64,000 nucleotides of DNA from Rhinopithecimicrobium faecis (GCA_017942165.1 JAGKSB010000005.1:124001-188000), one strand, 5' to 3'. Positions 1 to 9,412 are shown, counted from the first letter of the stretch. The notes: generated by a model from the letters alone, not told the origin. Program-made: numbers and translations.

Positions 1-2244
1 TATGTCGTCGACAAGTACTTCTGTGGTGCTGTATCCCGTATCGGGGGCTTAGATTTAGATGATATCGCCCGTGAGGTTTTAAATAAGCATAAGCGTGGTT
101 TTCAAGAAAGCCGCAGTGATAAGGTACTCTTAAATGAGGGCGGAATCTACCAATGGAAACGCCGTGGCGAGGGGCACCTTTGGAACCCACAAACGGTACA
201 TTTACTGCAACAAGCTTGTCGTACAAACGACTTTCAAACCTATAAAAAATATGCTTCGCTAATCAATAATCAAAAGGAGCGTATGTTTACCCTACGTGGC
301 CTCTTAGACTTTGCGAAACACCGCACGCCAATTCCATTGGATCAGGTGGAGCCTGCATCAGAAATTATGCGCCGCTTTGCAACGGGAGCCATGTCCCTAG
401 GATCCATCTCTTCGGAAGCTCACTCCACATTAGCCATCGCCATGAACCGTATAGGTGCCAAGTCCAATACCGGTGAGGGGGGTGAGGATGAAGCGCGTTT
501 CAAGCCACTGGAAAATGGTGACTCCATGCGCTCGGCGATAAAACAAGTAGCCTCAGCAAGATTTGGCGTTACTTCAAACTACCTGACGCAAGCGGAAGAA
601 ATTCAAATAAAAATGGCTCAAGGAGCCAAACCTGGTGAAGGAGGTCAGCTGCCAGGTGATAAGGTTAATGACTTTATCGCCCGCCTACGTCACTCCACAC
701 CTGGGGTAGGCTTAATCTCGCCACCACCGCATCATGATATCTACTCCATTGAAGATTTAGCACAGCTAATCTTTGATTTGAAAAATGCCAACCGTGCTGC
801 ACGTATTAATGTAAAGTTAGTATCCAAAGCTGGTGTAGGCACCATCGCTGCGGGAGTTGCCAAAGCACATGCCGATGTCATCCTAATTGCAGGTTTTGAC
901 GGTGGTACTGGAGCATCCCCGATTTCCTCCGTAAAACATGCGGGTCTACCTTGGGAGCTCGGGCTCGCAGAAGCGCATCAAACACTCGTAAAAAATAAAC
1001 TGCGTACACGCGTCGTCCTCCAAGCGGATGGTCAGATGAAAACAGGCCGTGACATTGTGATCGCTACCCTTTTGGGGGCTGAAGAATGGGGTGTTGCCAC
1101 CGCAGCATTAATTGCTGGAGGCTGTATTATGATGCGCAAGTGTCACCTGAATACCTGCCCTGTAGGTGTGGCAACACAAGACCCGGAGCTACGCAAACTA
1201 TTTTCCGGAAAACCGGAAGATATCGTCCACCTCTTTGGCTTCTTAGCGGAAGAAATACGTGAGACCATGGCTGAATTGGGCTTCCGCACCATCAACGAAA
1301 TGGTAGGCCGCGCTCAATTCCTAAAAAAACGTGAAAATATCACCCATTGGAAAGCCAATAAAGTGGACTTCTCGGGAATCTTATATGTAGCACGAACGGA
1401 AGCAGGCCAGTCCCTACATAATACGGAAGAGCAGGATCACGGTATGGGTCTAATCCTTGACTGGGGGCTGCTAAAGCAGGCAAAGGAAGCGATAACAAGT
1501 AAAACACCTGTATTTGGAACCTTCAATGTAAAAAATACCGACCGTACTATTGGGACTTTATTGTCGAATGAAATATCGAAAATCTATGGCTCTGATGGTC
1601 TACCTGACAACTCCATAAATTATAAATTCGAAGGTTCTGCAGGACAGAGCTTTGGCGCCTTCTCCACCAAAGGCTTATCTTTTGAATTAGAAGGGGAAGC
1701 CAATGATTATGTAGGAAAAGGTCTCTCGGGAGCACAACTCGCGATCTACCCCACAAAGGACTCCCCTTTGGTAGCTCAGGACAATATCATTATTGGAAAT
1801 GTCGCACTCTATGGTGCTACTTCTGGACACCTATTTGTCAATGGTCAAGCCGGAGAGCGCTTTGCTGTACGTAACTCTGGAGCGACAGCCGTCGTTGAAG
1901 GAATTGGTGATCACGGCTGTGAATATATGACAGGAGGCCGTGCCCTAATCTTAGGGCCCACGGGAAGAAACTTTGCCGCAGGAATGTCAGGAGGTATCGC
2001 CTGGATATATGATACGCAAGGGAGCTTCAAGGCCAACTGCAACCCGGAGATGGTCGACTTAGACCCCCTAGAATCTGCCGATGAAAGCGAAATTATAGCG
2101 CTCTTAAAACGTCATATTCTATTGACAAACTCTTCCATAGCGCAGGAAATATTAGCTAATTGGTCACAAGCAAAAGACCATTTTATAAAAGTATTCCCAC
2201 GTGAATATAAGAATGTGTTACGTAATAAATTAGTGGAAGCTTAA
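1..2244 (+). CDS. gltB: Glutamate synthase large subunit, 5'-truncated by the window edge
   Basis: This is the C-terminal half (747 residues visible) of the NADPH-type glutamate synthase alpha subunit, which makes glutamate from glutamine and 2-oxoglutarate. The reading frame is open from base 1 and joins the rest without a break, so the ATG at 283 is internal. The FMN-binding synthase domain comes first, with QADGQMKTGRD and GGTGASP. The 3Fe-4S cysteines follow at visible residues 375, 381 and 386 (C-x5-C-x4-C in GGCIMMRKCHLNTC). The C-terminal GXGXG beta-helix domain comes last. The N-terminal glutamine amidotransferase part lies outside the window. gltD starts 12 bases downstream, so the two subunits are co-transcribed. 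No key residue is missing in the visible part. Confidence 0.97.
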   Translation, partial: YVVDKYFCGAVSRIGGLDLDDIAREVLNKHKRGFQESRSDKVLLNEGGIYQWKRRGEGHLWNPQTVHLLQQACRTNDFQTYKKYASLINNQKERMFTLRGLLDFAKHRTPIPLDQVEPASEIMRRFATGAMSLGSISSEAHSTLAIAMNRIGAKSNTGEGGEDEARFKPLENGDSMRSAIKQVASARFGVTSNYLTQAEEIQIKMAQGAKPGEGGQLPGDKVNDFIARLRHSTPGVGLISPPPHHDIYSIEDLAQLIFDLKNANRAARINVKLVSKAGVGTIAAGVAKAHADVILIAGFDGGTGASPISSVKHAGLPWELGLAEAHQTLVKNKLRTRVVLQADGQMKTGRDIVIATLLGAEEWGVATAALIAGGCIMMRKCHLNTCPVGVATQDPELRKLFSGKPEDIVHLFGFLAEEIRETMAELGFRTINEMVGRAQFLKKRENITHWKANKVDFSGILYVARTEAGQSLHNTEEQDHGMGLILDWGLLKQAKEAITSKTPVFGTFNVKNTDRTIGTLLSNEISKIYGSDGLPDNSINYKFEGSAGQSFGAFSTKGLSFELEGEANDYVGKGLSGAQLAIYPTKDSPLVAQDNIIIGNVALYGATSGHLFVNGQAGERFAVRNSGATAVVEGIGDHGCEYMTGGRALILGPTGRNFAAGMSGGIAWIYDTQGSFKANCNPEMVDLDPLESADESEIIALLKRHILLTNSSIAQEILANWSQAKDHFIKVFPREYKNVLRNKLVEA

Positions 2245-2256
2245 TAAGTAAAGATC

Positions 2257-3726
2257 ATGGGAAAACCTACAGGATTTAAAGAATTTGAACGTTCTCTTCC
2301 ACAGAAAGATACTGCGGAAAATAGAAAACAAAACTATCAGGAGTTTGTCCAACCCTATTCGGAAGGCGAACTTACCAATCAAGCGGCTAGGTGTATGAAT
2401 TGTGGTATTCCATTCTGCCACTCGGGCTGCCCCCTAGGCAATGTAATTCCAGAATTTAACGATGCCGTATACGATGGTAAATGGGAGGAAGCATATCAAA
2501 TATTAAGCTCAACGAATAATTTTCCCGAGTTTACAGGTAGAATATGCCCTGCACCCTGTGAGGCTGCCTGCGTCTTAGGGATAAATAAATCACCTATTGC
2601 CATTGAAGAAATTGAAAAACATATTATTGAAATCGCTTTTCAAAAGAATTTTGTTAAAGCCAATACCAGTAAAATAAAAACGGGTAAGACCGTAGCTATT
2701 GTAGGATCAGGCCCTTCGGGCTTAGCGGCAGCAGCGCAGCTAAATAAAGCGGGGCATCACGTCGTCGTCTATGAACGCGATGATAAAGTCGGTGGACTCC
2801 TACGCTATGGTATCCCAGACTTTAAATTAGAAAAGTCGGTGATCGACCGCAGGGTAGAAATAATGCAACAGTCAGGCATAGAATTTCGTGTAAACTCTGA
2901 GGTAGGGAAAAATGTCCCCGCCTTTGAACTCAATCACTATGATGCCATCATACTTGCTGGAGGCGCTACCATCCCTCGAAACCTACCTATTCCTGGACGT
3001 GAACTAAAAGGTGTACACTACGCCATGGAATTCCTAAAACAACAGAATCAACGGGTAGGAAATTCACCCATAGACAGCGAAGAAATCTTAGCTACAGGGA
3101 AAAATGTCCTTGTAATCGGTGGTGGTGACACAGGCTCGGATTGTGTAGGTACTTCAAACCGTCATGGTGCGAAGTCTGTAACGCAATTTGAACTGATGCC
3201 ACAGCCACCAAAAACACGTACGGAAGCGATGCCATGGCCTAGCTATCCGATGTTACTGAAGACGACGACCTCACATGAAGAAGGTTGCAACCGCCACTGG
3301 TCTATTAGCACCAAAGAGTTTTTAGGCGATGAGCAGGGAAACCTTCGCGCAGCTTTAGTGGTGGACCTGGAATGGGAAACAGATGCCTTGGGTAGACCGA
3401 CAAAATTTAAAGAGGTCCCAACGTCCATACGTGAAATTCCCTGTGAGCTAGTAACCCTAGCGATGGGGTTTCTACACCCCCAATTTGAAGGGCTATTGCA
3501 GCAGCTAGGAGTGCAAGTAGATGAACGTGGGAATGTGAAAGCTACGGAAGAAGCTTTCCAAACTACAGCCGACAAAATATTCGCCGCCGGTGATATGCGT
3601 CGTGGGCAGTCCCTGGTTGTATGGGCAATATCCGAAGGACGTGAATGCGCCCGAAAGGTAGATGAATACTTAATGGGATACTCTGAATTAGAATCTAAGG
3701 ATGCGATGTTATCCTATGAATTATAA
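2257..3726 (+). CDS. gltD: Glutamate synthase small subunit
   Basis: The beta subunit (489 aa) passes electrons from NADPH through FAD and Fe-S clusters to GltB. The N-terminal domain carries two cysteine groups: C46, C49, C54, C58 (CMNCGIPFCHSGC) and C97, C101, C105 (CPAPCEAAC). These bind the 4Fe-4S clusters. A first dinucleotide fold begins at about residue 147 (IVGSGPSGLAAAA, FAD). A second lies around VIGGGDTGSDCVG (NADPH). A C-terminal FAAGDMRRGQSLVVWAI segment closes the FAD site. The length is normal for the family. The ATG lies 12 bases after the gltB stop, and a strong hairpin follows the gene. Confidence 0.97.
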   Translation: MGKPTGFKEFERSLPQKDTAENRKQNYQEFVQPYSEGELTNQAARCMNCGIPFCHSGCPLGNVIPEFNDAVYDGKWEEAYQILSSTNNFPEFTGRICPAPCEAACVLGINKSPIAIEEIEKHIIEIAFQKNFVKANTSKIKTGKTVAIVGSGPSGLAAAAQLNKAGHHVVVYERDDKVGGLLRYGIPDFKLEKSVIDRRVEIMQQSGIEFRVNSEVGKNVPAFELNHYDAIILAGGATIPRNLPIPGRELKGVHYAMEFLKQQNQRVGNSPIDSEEILATGKNVLVIGGGDTGSDCVGTSNRHGAKSVTQFELMPQPPKTRTEAMPWPSYPMLLKTTTSHEEGCNRHWSISTKEFLGDEQGNLRAALVVDLEWETDALGRPTKFKEVPTSIREIPCELVTLAMGFLHPQFEGLLQQLGVQVDERGNVKATEEAFQTTADKIFAAGDMRRGQSLVVWAISEGRECARKVDEYLMGYSELESKDAMLSYEL

Positions 3727-3743
3727 AGGTAATTGACTAAAAA

Positions 3744-3778
3744 AATAAGGGTACCCACTTGCAGCGGGTACCCTTATT
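3744..3778. terminator. Terminator after gltD, probably bidirectional
   Basis: A perfect 13-bp inverted repeat (AATAAGGGTACCC, 9-nt loop, GGGTACCCTTATT) lies between gltD and the convergent NlpE-like gene. It is preceded by an A run, which is a T run on the minus strand, so it can serve both directions. Confidence 0.85.
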
Positions 3779-3814
3779 AAATATATTGTAAGTCAGCTTT
3801 TTTATAAAGTGAGC

Positions 3815-4261
3815 TTATGGTTGCTGTTTTAATATATATGAACTCGCCAAAGGACCAGTAATTTCCTTACCAGCTTGATCCAACGAACGAAGTTGATTCT
3901 CCCCAACGAAAAATTTCAGAAATCCACCATCTTGTCTATTTACAGTAATCGATGTTCCCTCCTTATTCCAATTGAATGAACCCTGCTCCTCATTGACGAC
4001 ATCCTTTTTTAGGTACTCCTCACGAAGTAAGTATGTTAAATCCTCTTTTAAGGTAAGCGTAGTCTTAATTCCTTCGCAATCTGCACAGGGTAATACGCCT
4101 TCATACGTCGAAGCCCAGTCCAGCGAGTTTTGCGCTGTATGTCCATCTGAGACAGCGGAATCTGCCGCAGTCCCAGCTGTAGCTTTATGCGTAGAATTAT
4201 TTTGTTGACAAGCTGAAAATAGCAACCCTGCGGCCGCTAGACATAACAGTGAATTTCTCAT
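3815..4261 (-). CDS. NlpE-like copper-responsive lipoprotein, N-terminal domain only
   Basis: This short lipoprotein (148 aa) matches the N-terminal domain of NlpE, an outer-membrane lipoprotein tied to copper and envelope stress. I chose the start at 4261 because it gives a clean lipoprotein signal (MRNSLLCLAAAGLLFSAC). The GTG/ATG region 13 codons upstream would spoil that signal. After a Ser/Thr/Ala-rich tether the family signature YEGVLPCADCEGI appears, with the CxxC pair, followed by beta-strand-rich sequence. The C-terminal OB-like domain of E. coli NlpE is absent, as in many Bacteroidota members. It is the last gene of a minus-strand run, 54 bases after the EamA transporter. Its ligand is not evident from the sequence. 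Confidence 0.82.
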   Translation of the reverse strand: MRNSLLCLAAAGLLFSACQQNNSTHKATAGTAADSAVSDGHTAQNSLDWASTYEGVLPCADCEGIKTTLTLKEDLTYLLREEYLKKDVVNEEQGSFNWNKEGTSITVNRQDGGFLKFFVGENQLRSLDQAGKEITGPLASSYILKQQP

Positions 4262-4315
4262 GATCCTATAAGTTTTTAATAGTTTATAAGTATGAAACAA
4301 ATTCTATACCAATCA

Positions 4316-5221
4316 CTAAGCTTTATCCAAACGTTTTGACTTCCGTTGTTCCAATTTTGTTTTTATATAGGGAAATAGAAATACAGCACCTAAGACAATG
4401 CTTGCCCCCAGGTAGAAGCCGAGGCTCATTTTTTCCTGCTGACCAAATATTAACATCGCTAATATAATCCCGTATATCGGCTCCAAATTAGTCGTCAGTG
4501 CCACCGTAAAGGCTGATAGCTCCTTCATTACTGCAACACCTAATACATAGGCAAATGCCGTACATACAACCCCTAGAATTAAGAGATAATAAAAATTTGA
4601 TTGGCTTAGTATCAATGCTGAATTATAGCTATTCATAAAATACATAAAAATGGAAACCGCTATCCACGCCCCGATCATCTCATAGAATGTGATTAACGTA
4701 GGACTACAGTTTTTCACCATCTTAGCATTGCATATTGAAAAGATACTTGCAAAAAAAGCACATGAAAGACCGCAAATAATCCCCCATTTATATTGGAACT
4801 CAAATTTGAATATTAAATAGATCCCTAGAATAATAAGTAAGCCTACCCCCAATTCCAACTTTGAAACTTTATGCTTATTGATAATTGGTTCTAATATCGA
4901 AGTAAATAACGTTAAAGAGGACAGCGTTACCAAAGCGACAGATACCGTCGCAATTTTAATCGCATGAAAAAACAGTAGCCAATGTATGCCAACAAGTACG
5001 CCAACACCCAAAATCTGGAGTAGCTGACGTCTAGTAACACGAATAGACTGCTTAGTTACTAGAAAATAGATGCCCAAAGCGAGAAATGCGATTAGTACGC
5101 GGTACCATACCAATTGTAAAGCCGGAATAGTAATGAGGTTACCTAAGACTCCTGTGAAGCCCCAAACAAGCACAGTGAAGTGAAGAATAAGAATATTCTT
5201 ATTAACATTTAAATTAAACAT
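4316..5221 (-). CDS. EamA/DMT-family transporter
   Basis: This 301-aa inner-membrane protein has about ten hydrophobic segments in two similar halves (roughly residues 10-140 and 150-290), the standard layout of EamA/RhaT drug-metabolite transporters. The N-terminal half has VWGFTGVLG and the second half ends in LEPIYGIILAMLIFGQ, both typical of the family. The substrate cannot be told from the sequence. The gene starts 14 bases after lptG and probably belongs to the tgt-lptG transcript. The lysine/arginine-rich tail after the last membrane segment places the C terminus in the cytoplasm. Confidence 0.85.
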   Translation of the reverse strand: MFNLNVNKNILILHFTVLVWGFTGVLGNLITIPALQLVWYRVLIAFLALGIYFLVTKQSIRVTRRQLLQILGVGVLVGIHWLLFFHAIKIATVSVALVTLSSLTLFTSILEPIINKHKVSKLELGVGLLIILGIYLIFKFEFQYKWGIICGLSCAFFASIFSICNAKMVKNCSPTLITFYEMIGAWIAVSIFMYFMNSYNSALILSQSNFYYLLILGVVCTAFAYVLGVAVMKELSAFTVALTTNLEPIYGIILAMLIFGQQEKMSLGFYLGASIVLGAVFLFPYIKTKLEQRKSKRLDKA

Positions 5222-5235
5222 CGGTAGGTTTTTTT

Positions 5236-6312
5236 TTATTTTGGCGCTTTTATCATCAGGTAGATTGCTAACACAAAAAATGTCACATTAGGAATCAGTA
5301 CGGCCACGAGCGGCGGAAGCCCACCTTTTAGCGAAAACATCGTGGAGAATTGTATGAAAACGATGTAAGTAAAACTTAAAGCAATTCCAATACCCAAACT
5401 TAAGCCAATGCCTCCACGCACCTTCTTAGAAGATAAAGAGACCCCCATTAGGGTTAATACAAAAGCTGAAAAAGGATAGACAAAGCGCTTGTATTTTTCA
5501 AGCTTGAGATCCGTCATCATCCCTGTACCTCGAATTTCTTCCTTATGAATACGTTCATTTAGCTCATCGGTATTCATTGCCGTAAAAATATTGTCATAGA
5601 GCTCAAAATCTTGTGGCGTCATATCCAAGGTAGTATCCTTACTTACTCCCGTATCCATACGCTCATTTAAGCCATTAATAATACGATTCGTATAATTTTC
5701 TATTTTCCATTTTGTGGCTACAGAATCCCAAGTAATACGATCCGCCATCATCTTTTCACGCAGGGTGTCCCCTTTGAAAATCTCTAGGACGAAGCCAGAA
5801 CCTACTTTTCTATTATTATCAAAATTGTCGATATACACAAAGCTATTTTTATCAATCTGCATATGCGTAGATACCTTTGTATTGTCCTTAAGCGGCTTTA
5901 CATAGACATTCTCAAAACCAATTTTTAATTTATTGGTACGCGGAATAATATAAATATTGAATAGAAAAGTTACCGCAAAAATTACCCCTGCAGAAAACAT
6001 AAAAGGACGTAACATCCTGTTGAAGCTCATACCCCCAGAAAGGATCGGTACAATCTCCGTCTGATCGGCCATCTTCGAGGTAAAGAAAATTACGGCTATA
6101 AAGTTAATTAATGGAGAAAGGAAGTTTAAATAAAATGGAATAAACCCTGCATAATATTCAAAGATAATCTTTGATAATGGGGCTTTATATTTTAGAAAAT
6201 CATCGAGCCGCTCCGAAATATCAAAAATTACCATCACCACCGTGAAGATAGCCATGGTAAATAGAAAAGTCGTTAAATATTTTTTTATAATATAGCGGTC
6301 GATGATATTCAT
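5236..6312 (-). CDS. lptG: LptF/LptG-family permease of the lipopolysaccharide exporter
   Basis: This 358-aa protein belongs to the YjgP/YjgQ family, the inner-membrane permeases that work with LptB to pull lipopolysaccharide from the inner membrane toward LptC/LptA. Three N-terminal membrane segments (the first after MNIIDRYIIKKYL) are followed by a periplasmic beta-rich domain of about 150 residues and three C-terminal segments. The opening IDRYIIKKYLTTF is the family hallmark. Only one of the two usual paralogues is in this window. The choice of lptG over lptF rests on the tgt neighbourhood typical of Bacteroidota, so it is less certain. It sits 30 bases after tgt and 14 before the EamA gene, consistent with one operon. 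Confidence 0.88.
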   Translation of the reverse strand: MNIIDRYIIKKYLTTFLFTMAIFTVVMVIFDISERLDDFLKYKAPLSKIIFEYYAGFIPFYLNFLSPLINFIAVIFFTSKMADQTEIVPILSGGMSFNRMLRPFMFSAGVIFAVTFLFNIYIIPRTNKLKIGFENVYVKPLKDNTKVSTHMQIDKNSFVYIDNFDNNRKVGSGFVLEIFKGDTLREKMMADRITWDSVATKWKIENYTNRIINGLNERMDTGVSKDTTLDMTPQDFELYDNIFTAMNTDELNERIHKEEIRGTGMMTDLKLEKYKRFVYPFSAFVLTLMGVSLSSKKVRGGIGLSLGIGIALSFTYIVFIQFSTMFSLKGGLPPLVAVLIPNVTFFVLAIYLMIKAPK

Positions 6313-6342
6313 AGTATCGAAAATCCTTGTTGAAAGTGTAAA

Positions 6343-7473
6343 TTACAAACGTTGGCCTAACACTTTTACCATTTTCTCTTTCCAATCGTAGAAAGTTCCA
6401 TCAATGATCTTAGCGCGCGCCTCATTCACCAACCAAAGGTAGAAATGTAAATTATGTAAAGAAGCAATCTGTGCACCTAATAATTCTTGCGAACGAATAA
6501 GATGTCTTAAGTATGCTTTGGAATAGAATTGATCGGCAAATAAATCCGAGTCCGGATCAATAGGAGAATAATCATCCTTCCATTTTTCATTTTTAATATT
6601 GATCGTTCCATGACGTGTAAATAACATACCATTACGCGCATTACGTGTCGGCATCACACAGTCAAACATATCAATTCCTAAAGCGATATTTTCTAATAAG
6701 TTGATGGGCGTACCTACCCCCATTAAATAACGTGGTTTTTCTTCTGGAAGTATATTACATACCACCTCTGTCATGGCGTACATCTCTTCAGCAGGCTCCC
6801 CAACAGAAAGACCACCTATGGCATTTCCTTCGCGTCCAAAAGAAGCAATTACTTCCGCAGACTTCTCGCGTAAGTCTTTGTAAACAGAACCTTGAACAAT
6901 GGGGAAAAGTGTCTGATCATAACCATATAATGGATCTGTGCTATCAAAACGATCACAACAGCGCTTTAACCAACGGTGTGTCATATCTAAGGAACGACGG
7001 GCGTATTTATAATCGCATGGATAAGGTGTACACTCATCGAAAGCCATAATGATATCAGCGCCAATAACGCGTTGCGTATCCATCACATTCTCCGGTGTAA
7101 ATAGATGTTTTGAGCCATCAATATGCGAGCGGAATGTTACCCCCTCTTCTCTAATCTTGCGTACTTCGGAAAGGGAATAAACTTGAAAACCTCCGGAATC
7201 TGTTAAGATAGGGCCATCCCAATTCATAAATTTATGTAGACCTCCTGCTTTATTTAGCACCTCTAATCCGGGTCTTAAATATAAATGGTAGGTATTTCCC
7301 AAAATAATCTGGGCGTGAATATCATTCTTTAGTTCATGCTGATGTATCCCTTTTACTGTCGCGGCAGTACCTACGGGCATAAATATGGGCGTTTGAATCT
7401 TGCCGTGTGCAGTCTCAACAACTCCAGCACGCGCTTTAGACATTTTATCTTTTACTTGTAGGGTAAATTTCAT
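6343..7473 (-). CDS. tgt: tRNA-guanine (queuine) transglycosylase lacking the zinc cysteines
   Basis: This 376-aa enzyme exchanges guanine-34 of GUN-anticodon tRNAs for preQ1. The start at 7473 (MKFTLQVKD) fits the family, and a promoter element lies 49 bases upstream, so the longer frame reaching 7524 is not used. Catalytic residues are intact: D92 in TDSGGFQVYS, the substrate-binding FDECTPYP (D146), GGLSVGEP (220-227) and the nucleophile D271 in FDCVMPTRNARNG. The zinc site is not: the positions equivalent to E. coli C302, C304 and C307 are S309, L311 and D314, while the fourth ligand H340 is kept (see findings). The gene heads the tgt-lptG-EamA run. Confidence 0.95.
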   Translation of the reverse strand: MKFTLQVKDKMSKARAGVVETAHGKIQTPIFMPVGTAATVKGIHQHELKNDIHAQIILGNTYHLYLRPGLEVLNKAGGLHKFMNWDGPILTDSGGFQVYSLSEVRKIREEGVTFRSHIDGSKHLFTPENVMDTQRVIGADIIMAFDECTPYPCDYKYARRSLDMTHRWLKRCCDRFDSTDPLYGYDQTLFPIVQGSVYKDLREKSAEVIASFGREGNAIGGLSVGEPAEEMYAMTEVVCNILPEEKPRYLMGVGTPINLLENIALGIDMFDCVMPTRNARNGMLFTRHGTINIKNEKWKDDYSPIDPDSDLFADQFYSKAYLRHLIRSQELLGAQIASLHNLHFYLWLVNEARAKIIDGTFYDWKEKMVKVLGQRL

Positions 7474-7521
7474 GGAAAAAACTAATTTTGAGTGCGATCT
7501 GCTCAGACCGCATAACCGTTG

Positions 7522-7529
7522 CAAAAATA
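7522..7529 (-). promoter_or_regulatory. -7 promoter element of the tgt operon
   Basis: The minus strand reads TATTTTTG, an exact match to the Bacteroidota -7 consensus TAnnTTTG. It would start RNA near 7517, about 45 nt before the chosen tgt start. I see no clear -33 TTG at the usual spacing. Confidence 0.5.
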
Positions 7530-7591
7530 CATTAAAATCCCGTATACAGTCGAGGGTTTACGAATAAATTTTAAATCCAAGAATTAGACCT

Positions 7592-7599
7592 TATCTTTG
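7592..7599 (+). promoter_or_regulatory. -7 promoter element of the glycosyltransferase gene
   Basis: TATCTTTG matches TAnnTTTG exactly and ends 9 bases before the ATG at 7609. This predicts a very short leader of about 5 nt. The position supports the ATG at 7609 rather than the TTG at 7597, which lies inside the element. Confidence 0.5.
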
Positions 7600-7608
7600 G
7601 AGCAAATT

Positions 7609-8751
7609 ATGCTTGACTTTACCGCTATCATCCCATACCTCAGTTATATTTCCTTAGGTATTCTGGGACTTCTTTTTCTTATTCAGCTCTATTACATTTT
7701 ATTTGTATATGGTAAACTTTCCGCTTACAAAGTTACAGAGCACAGCTCTGTCACCGATTACCCACCAATTTCCGTAATTATATGCGGAAAAAATGAACAA
7801 GATAATATCACGCAATTTCTACCTAAGATCCTGAATCAGGAATACCCCAACTACGAGGTTATCTTCGTCAACGACTTCTCTGAAGATGATACGGAATGGG
7901 AGTTAAAGAGGCTTTCAGAAATTTATTCACACCTGAAAGTGGTGGAAATAAAGGAGCATATCCGCTTGAAACATGGCAAGAAATTTGCCGTGACACTTGG
8001 CATTAAAGCTTCAAAAAATGAGCTTTTAGTTTTCACAGATGCCGACTGCCAGCCGCAGTCGGAACTATGGCTGCAGGAGATGGCACTTTCATTCACCGAC
8101 AAGAAAGATATTGTATTGGGCTACTCCCCTTATATCAAGCTTCCAGGCTTGTTAAATGCCCTCATTAGGTTTGAAACATCGCATACCGCCATGAGCTATC
8201 TATCCTATGCCTTAAAAGGAGATGCTTATATGGGTGTTGGCAGAAATATGGCCTATCGTAAGTCTTTATTCTTTCAAGCGAAGGGTTTTGCAAAACATAT
8301 GCATATTAAATCTGGGGATGATGACCTCTTTGTAAACCAGAATGCGACCCCGACCAATGTGGTGATAAATATCCATCCCAATGCACAGTTACTATCCTTA
8401 CCTAAGATTACGTGGAAATCTTATTACACACAAAAAGCACGTCATTCTGGAGCTTCGGTAATTTATAAAAAAAGACATCAACGGATGCTTGCAACACAGC
8501 TAATCTCCGCTTTTTTATTTTATTGCGCATTAGTAGCTGTAAGCATTGCCTACCCGAGCTACTGGTATATCCCACTGTCGGCTTACTTGCTGCGATTAAT
8601 CGCTCAGGTGATTATCTTTAAGCCTATTTACAAAAAATTACAGGTTCCTGATTTAATTTGGTGGTTACCCTTACTAGACCTGCTTTACTATTTTTATATT
8701 TGCATCAATGGTGCCTTCAATCGGAAGCGGAAGTCGGTACGTTGGAAATAA
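7609..8751 (+). CDS. Membrane-anchored family 2 glycosyltransferase
   Basis: This 380-aa protein has an N-terminal membrane segment (about residues 6-32), a cytoplasmic GT-A domain and two or three C-terminal membrane segments. GT2 marks are PPISVIICGKNEQDNI, NYEVIFVNDFSEDDT and the metal-binding TDADCQP. The usual QxxRW motif appears as QKARH, keeping the arginine but not the tryptophan. Such enzymes make cell-surface polysaccharides or glycolipids, but the acceptor here is unknown. ATG 7609 was chosen over the TTG at 7597 because the latter overlaps the promoter element. The neighbours tgt and rsmG give no functional hint. Confidence 0.85.
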   Translation: MLDFTAIIPYLSYISLGILGLLFLIQLYYILFVYGKLSAYKVTEHSSVTDYPPISVIICGKNEQDNITQFLPKILNQEYPNYEVIFVNDFSEDDTEWELKRLSEIYSHLKVVEIKEHIRLKHGKKFAVTLGIKASKNELLVFTDADCQPQSELWLQEMALSFTDKKDIVLGYSPYIKLPGLLNALIRFETSHTAMSYLSYALKGDAYMGVGRNMAYRKSLFFQAKGFAKHMHIKSGDDDLFVNQNATPTNVVINIHPNAQLLSLPKITWKSYYTQKARHSGASVIYKKRHQRMLATQLISAFLFYCALVAVSIAYPSYWYIPLSAYLLRLIAQVIIFKPIYKKLQVPDLIWWLPLLDLLYYFYICINGAFNRKRKSVRWK

Positions 8752-8776
8752 GTTTTTTTATTTTAAGTTATATATT

Positions 8777-9412
8777 TTGAATCCTACAGTAGACATTATA
8801 TTTAAGTATTTTCCGAAGATTACGGAAACGCAAAAGCAGCAATTTGCAGAGTTGGCGACACTTTATCCACATTGGAATTCACAGATTAATGTGATTTCAC
8901 GAAAAGATATTGAGTCTCTCTACTTGCATCATGTCCTACATTCCTTAGGAATTGCCAAGTTTGTTGGAGAGTTTACAGCAGGCACCCGCATTTTAGATGT
9001 TGGCACAGGAGGCGGATTTCCAGGCATTCCCTTGGCGATAATGTTTCCAGAAGTACAATTTCACTTGGTAGATTCCATTGGCAAAAAGATTAAAGTCGTT
9101 CGTGAAGTAGCCGCAGCCTTAGGGTTAAAAAATGTGGAAGCCGATCATATCCGTGCTGAACAGATTGAAGATAAATACGATTTCGTCGTTTCTCGCGCTG
9201 TGACAAGACTCGCTGACTTCACACCGTGGATACGCAACAAATTTGAACGCAAAGATAAAAATGCCATCCCTAATGGCATCTTATACTTAAAAGGTGGTGA
9301 CCTTTCCGAAGAGATAAAAGATGCTAAATTAAGGGCAGAATTGCACTCCTTGACTGACTTTTTTGAAGAAGATTTCTTTGAGACAAAATATGTTGTTTAT
9401 GTCCCTATGTAA
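8777..9412 (+). CDS. rsmG: 16S rRNA (guanine-527 N7) methyltransferase
   Basis: RsmG (GidB) methylates N7 of G527 in 16S rRNA using S-adenosylmethionine. The protein of about 211 aa shows the family N-terminal helix region with WNSQINVISRKDI (residues 33-45) and LYLHHVLHSLGIAKF. The SAM-binding ILDVGTGGGFPGIPLAIMF follows at 72-90, then VVSRAVTRL and YLKGG. The start is uncertain. The frame is open upstream to an ATG at 8708, but that would overlap the glycosyltransferase and add a non-family extension, so I place the start at TTG 8777. A terminator follows directly. Confidence 0.92.
   Translation: MNPTVDIIFKYFPKITETQKQQFAELATLYPHWNSQINVISRKDIESLYLHHVLHSLGIAKFVGEFTAGTRILDVGTGGGFPGIPLAIMFPEVQFHLVDSIGKKIKVVREVAAALGLKNVEADHIRAEQIEDKYDFVVSRAVTRLADFTPWIRNKFERKDKNAIPNGILYLKGGDLSEEIKDAKLRAELHSLTDFFEEDFFETKYVVYVPM

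Noticed and set aside
283..300. The ATG at 283 as the start of a short gltB
   Set aside because: The frame is open and glutamate-synthase-like from base 1, so 283 is an internal methionine of a gene cut by the window edge.
8708..8776. A longer rsmG start (ATG 8708) overlapping the glycosyltransferase gene
   Set aside because: The extra 23 residues do not fit the family N terminus and the overlap of 44 bases would be unusual. A TTG at 8777 fits better.
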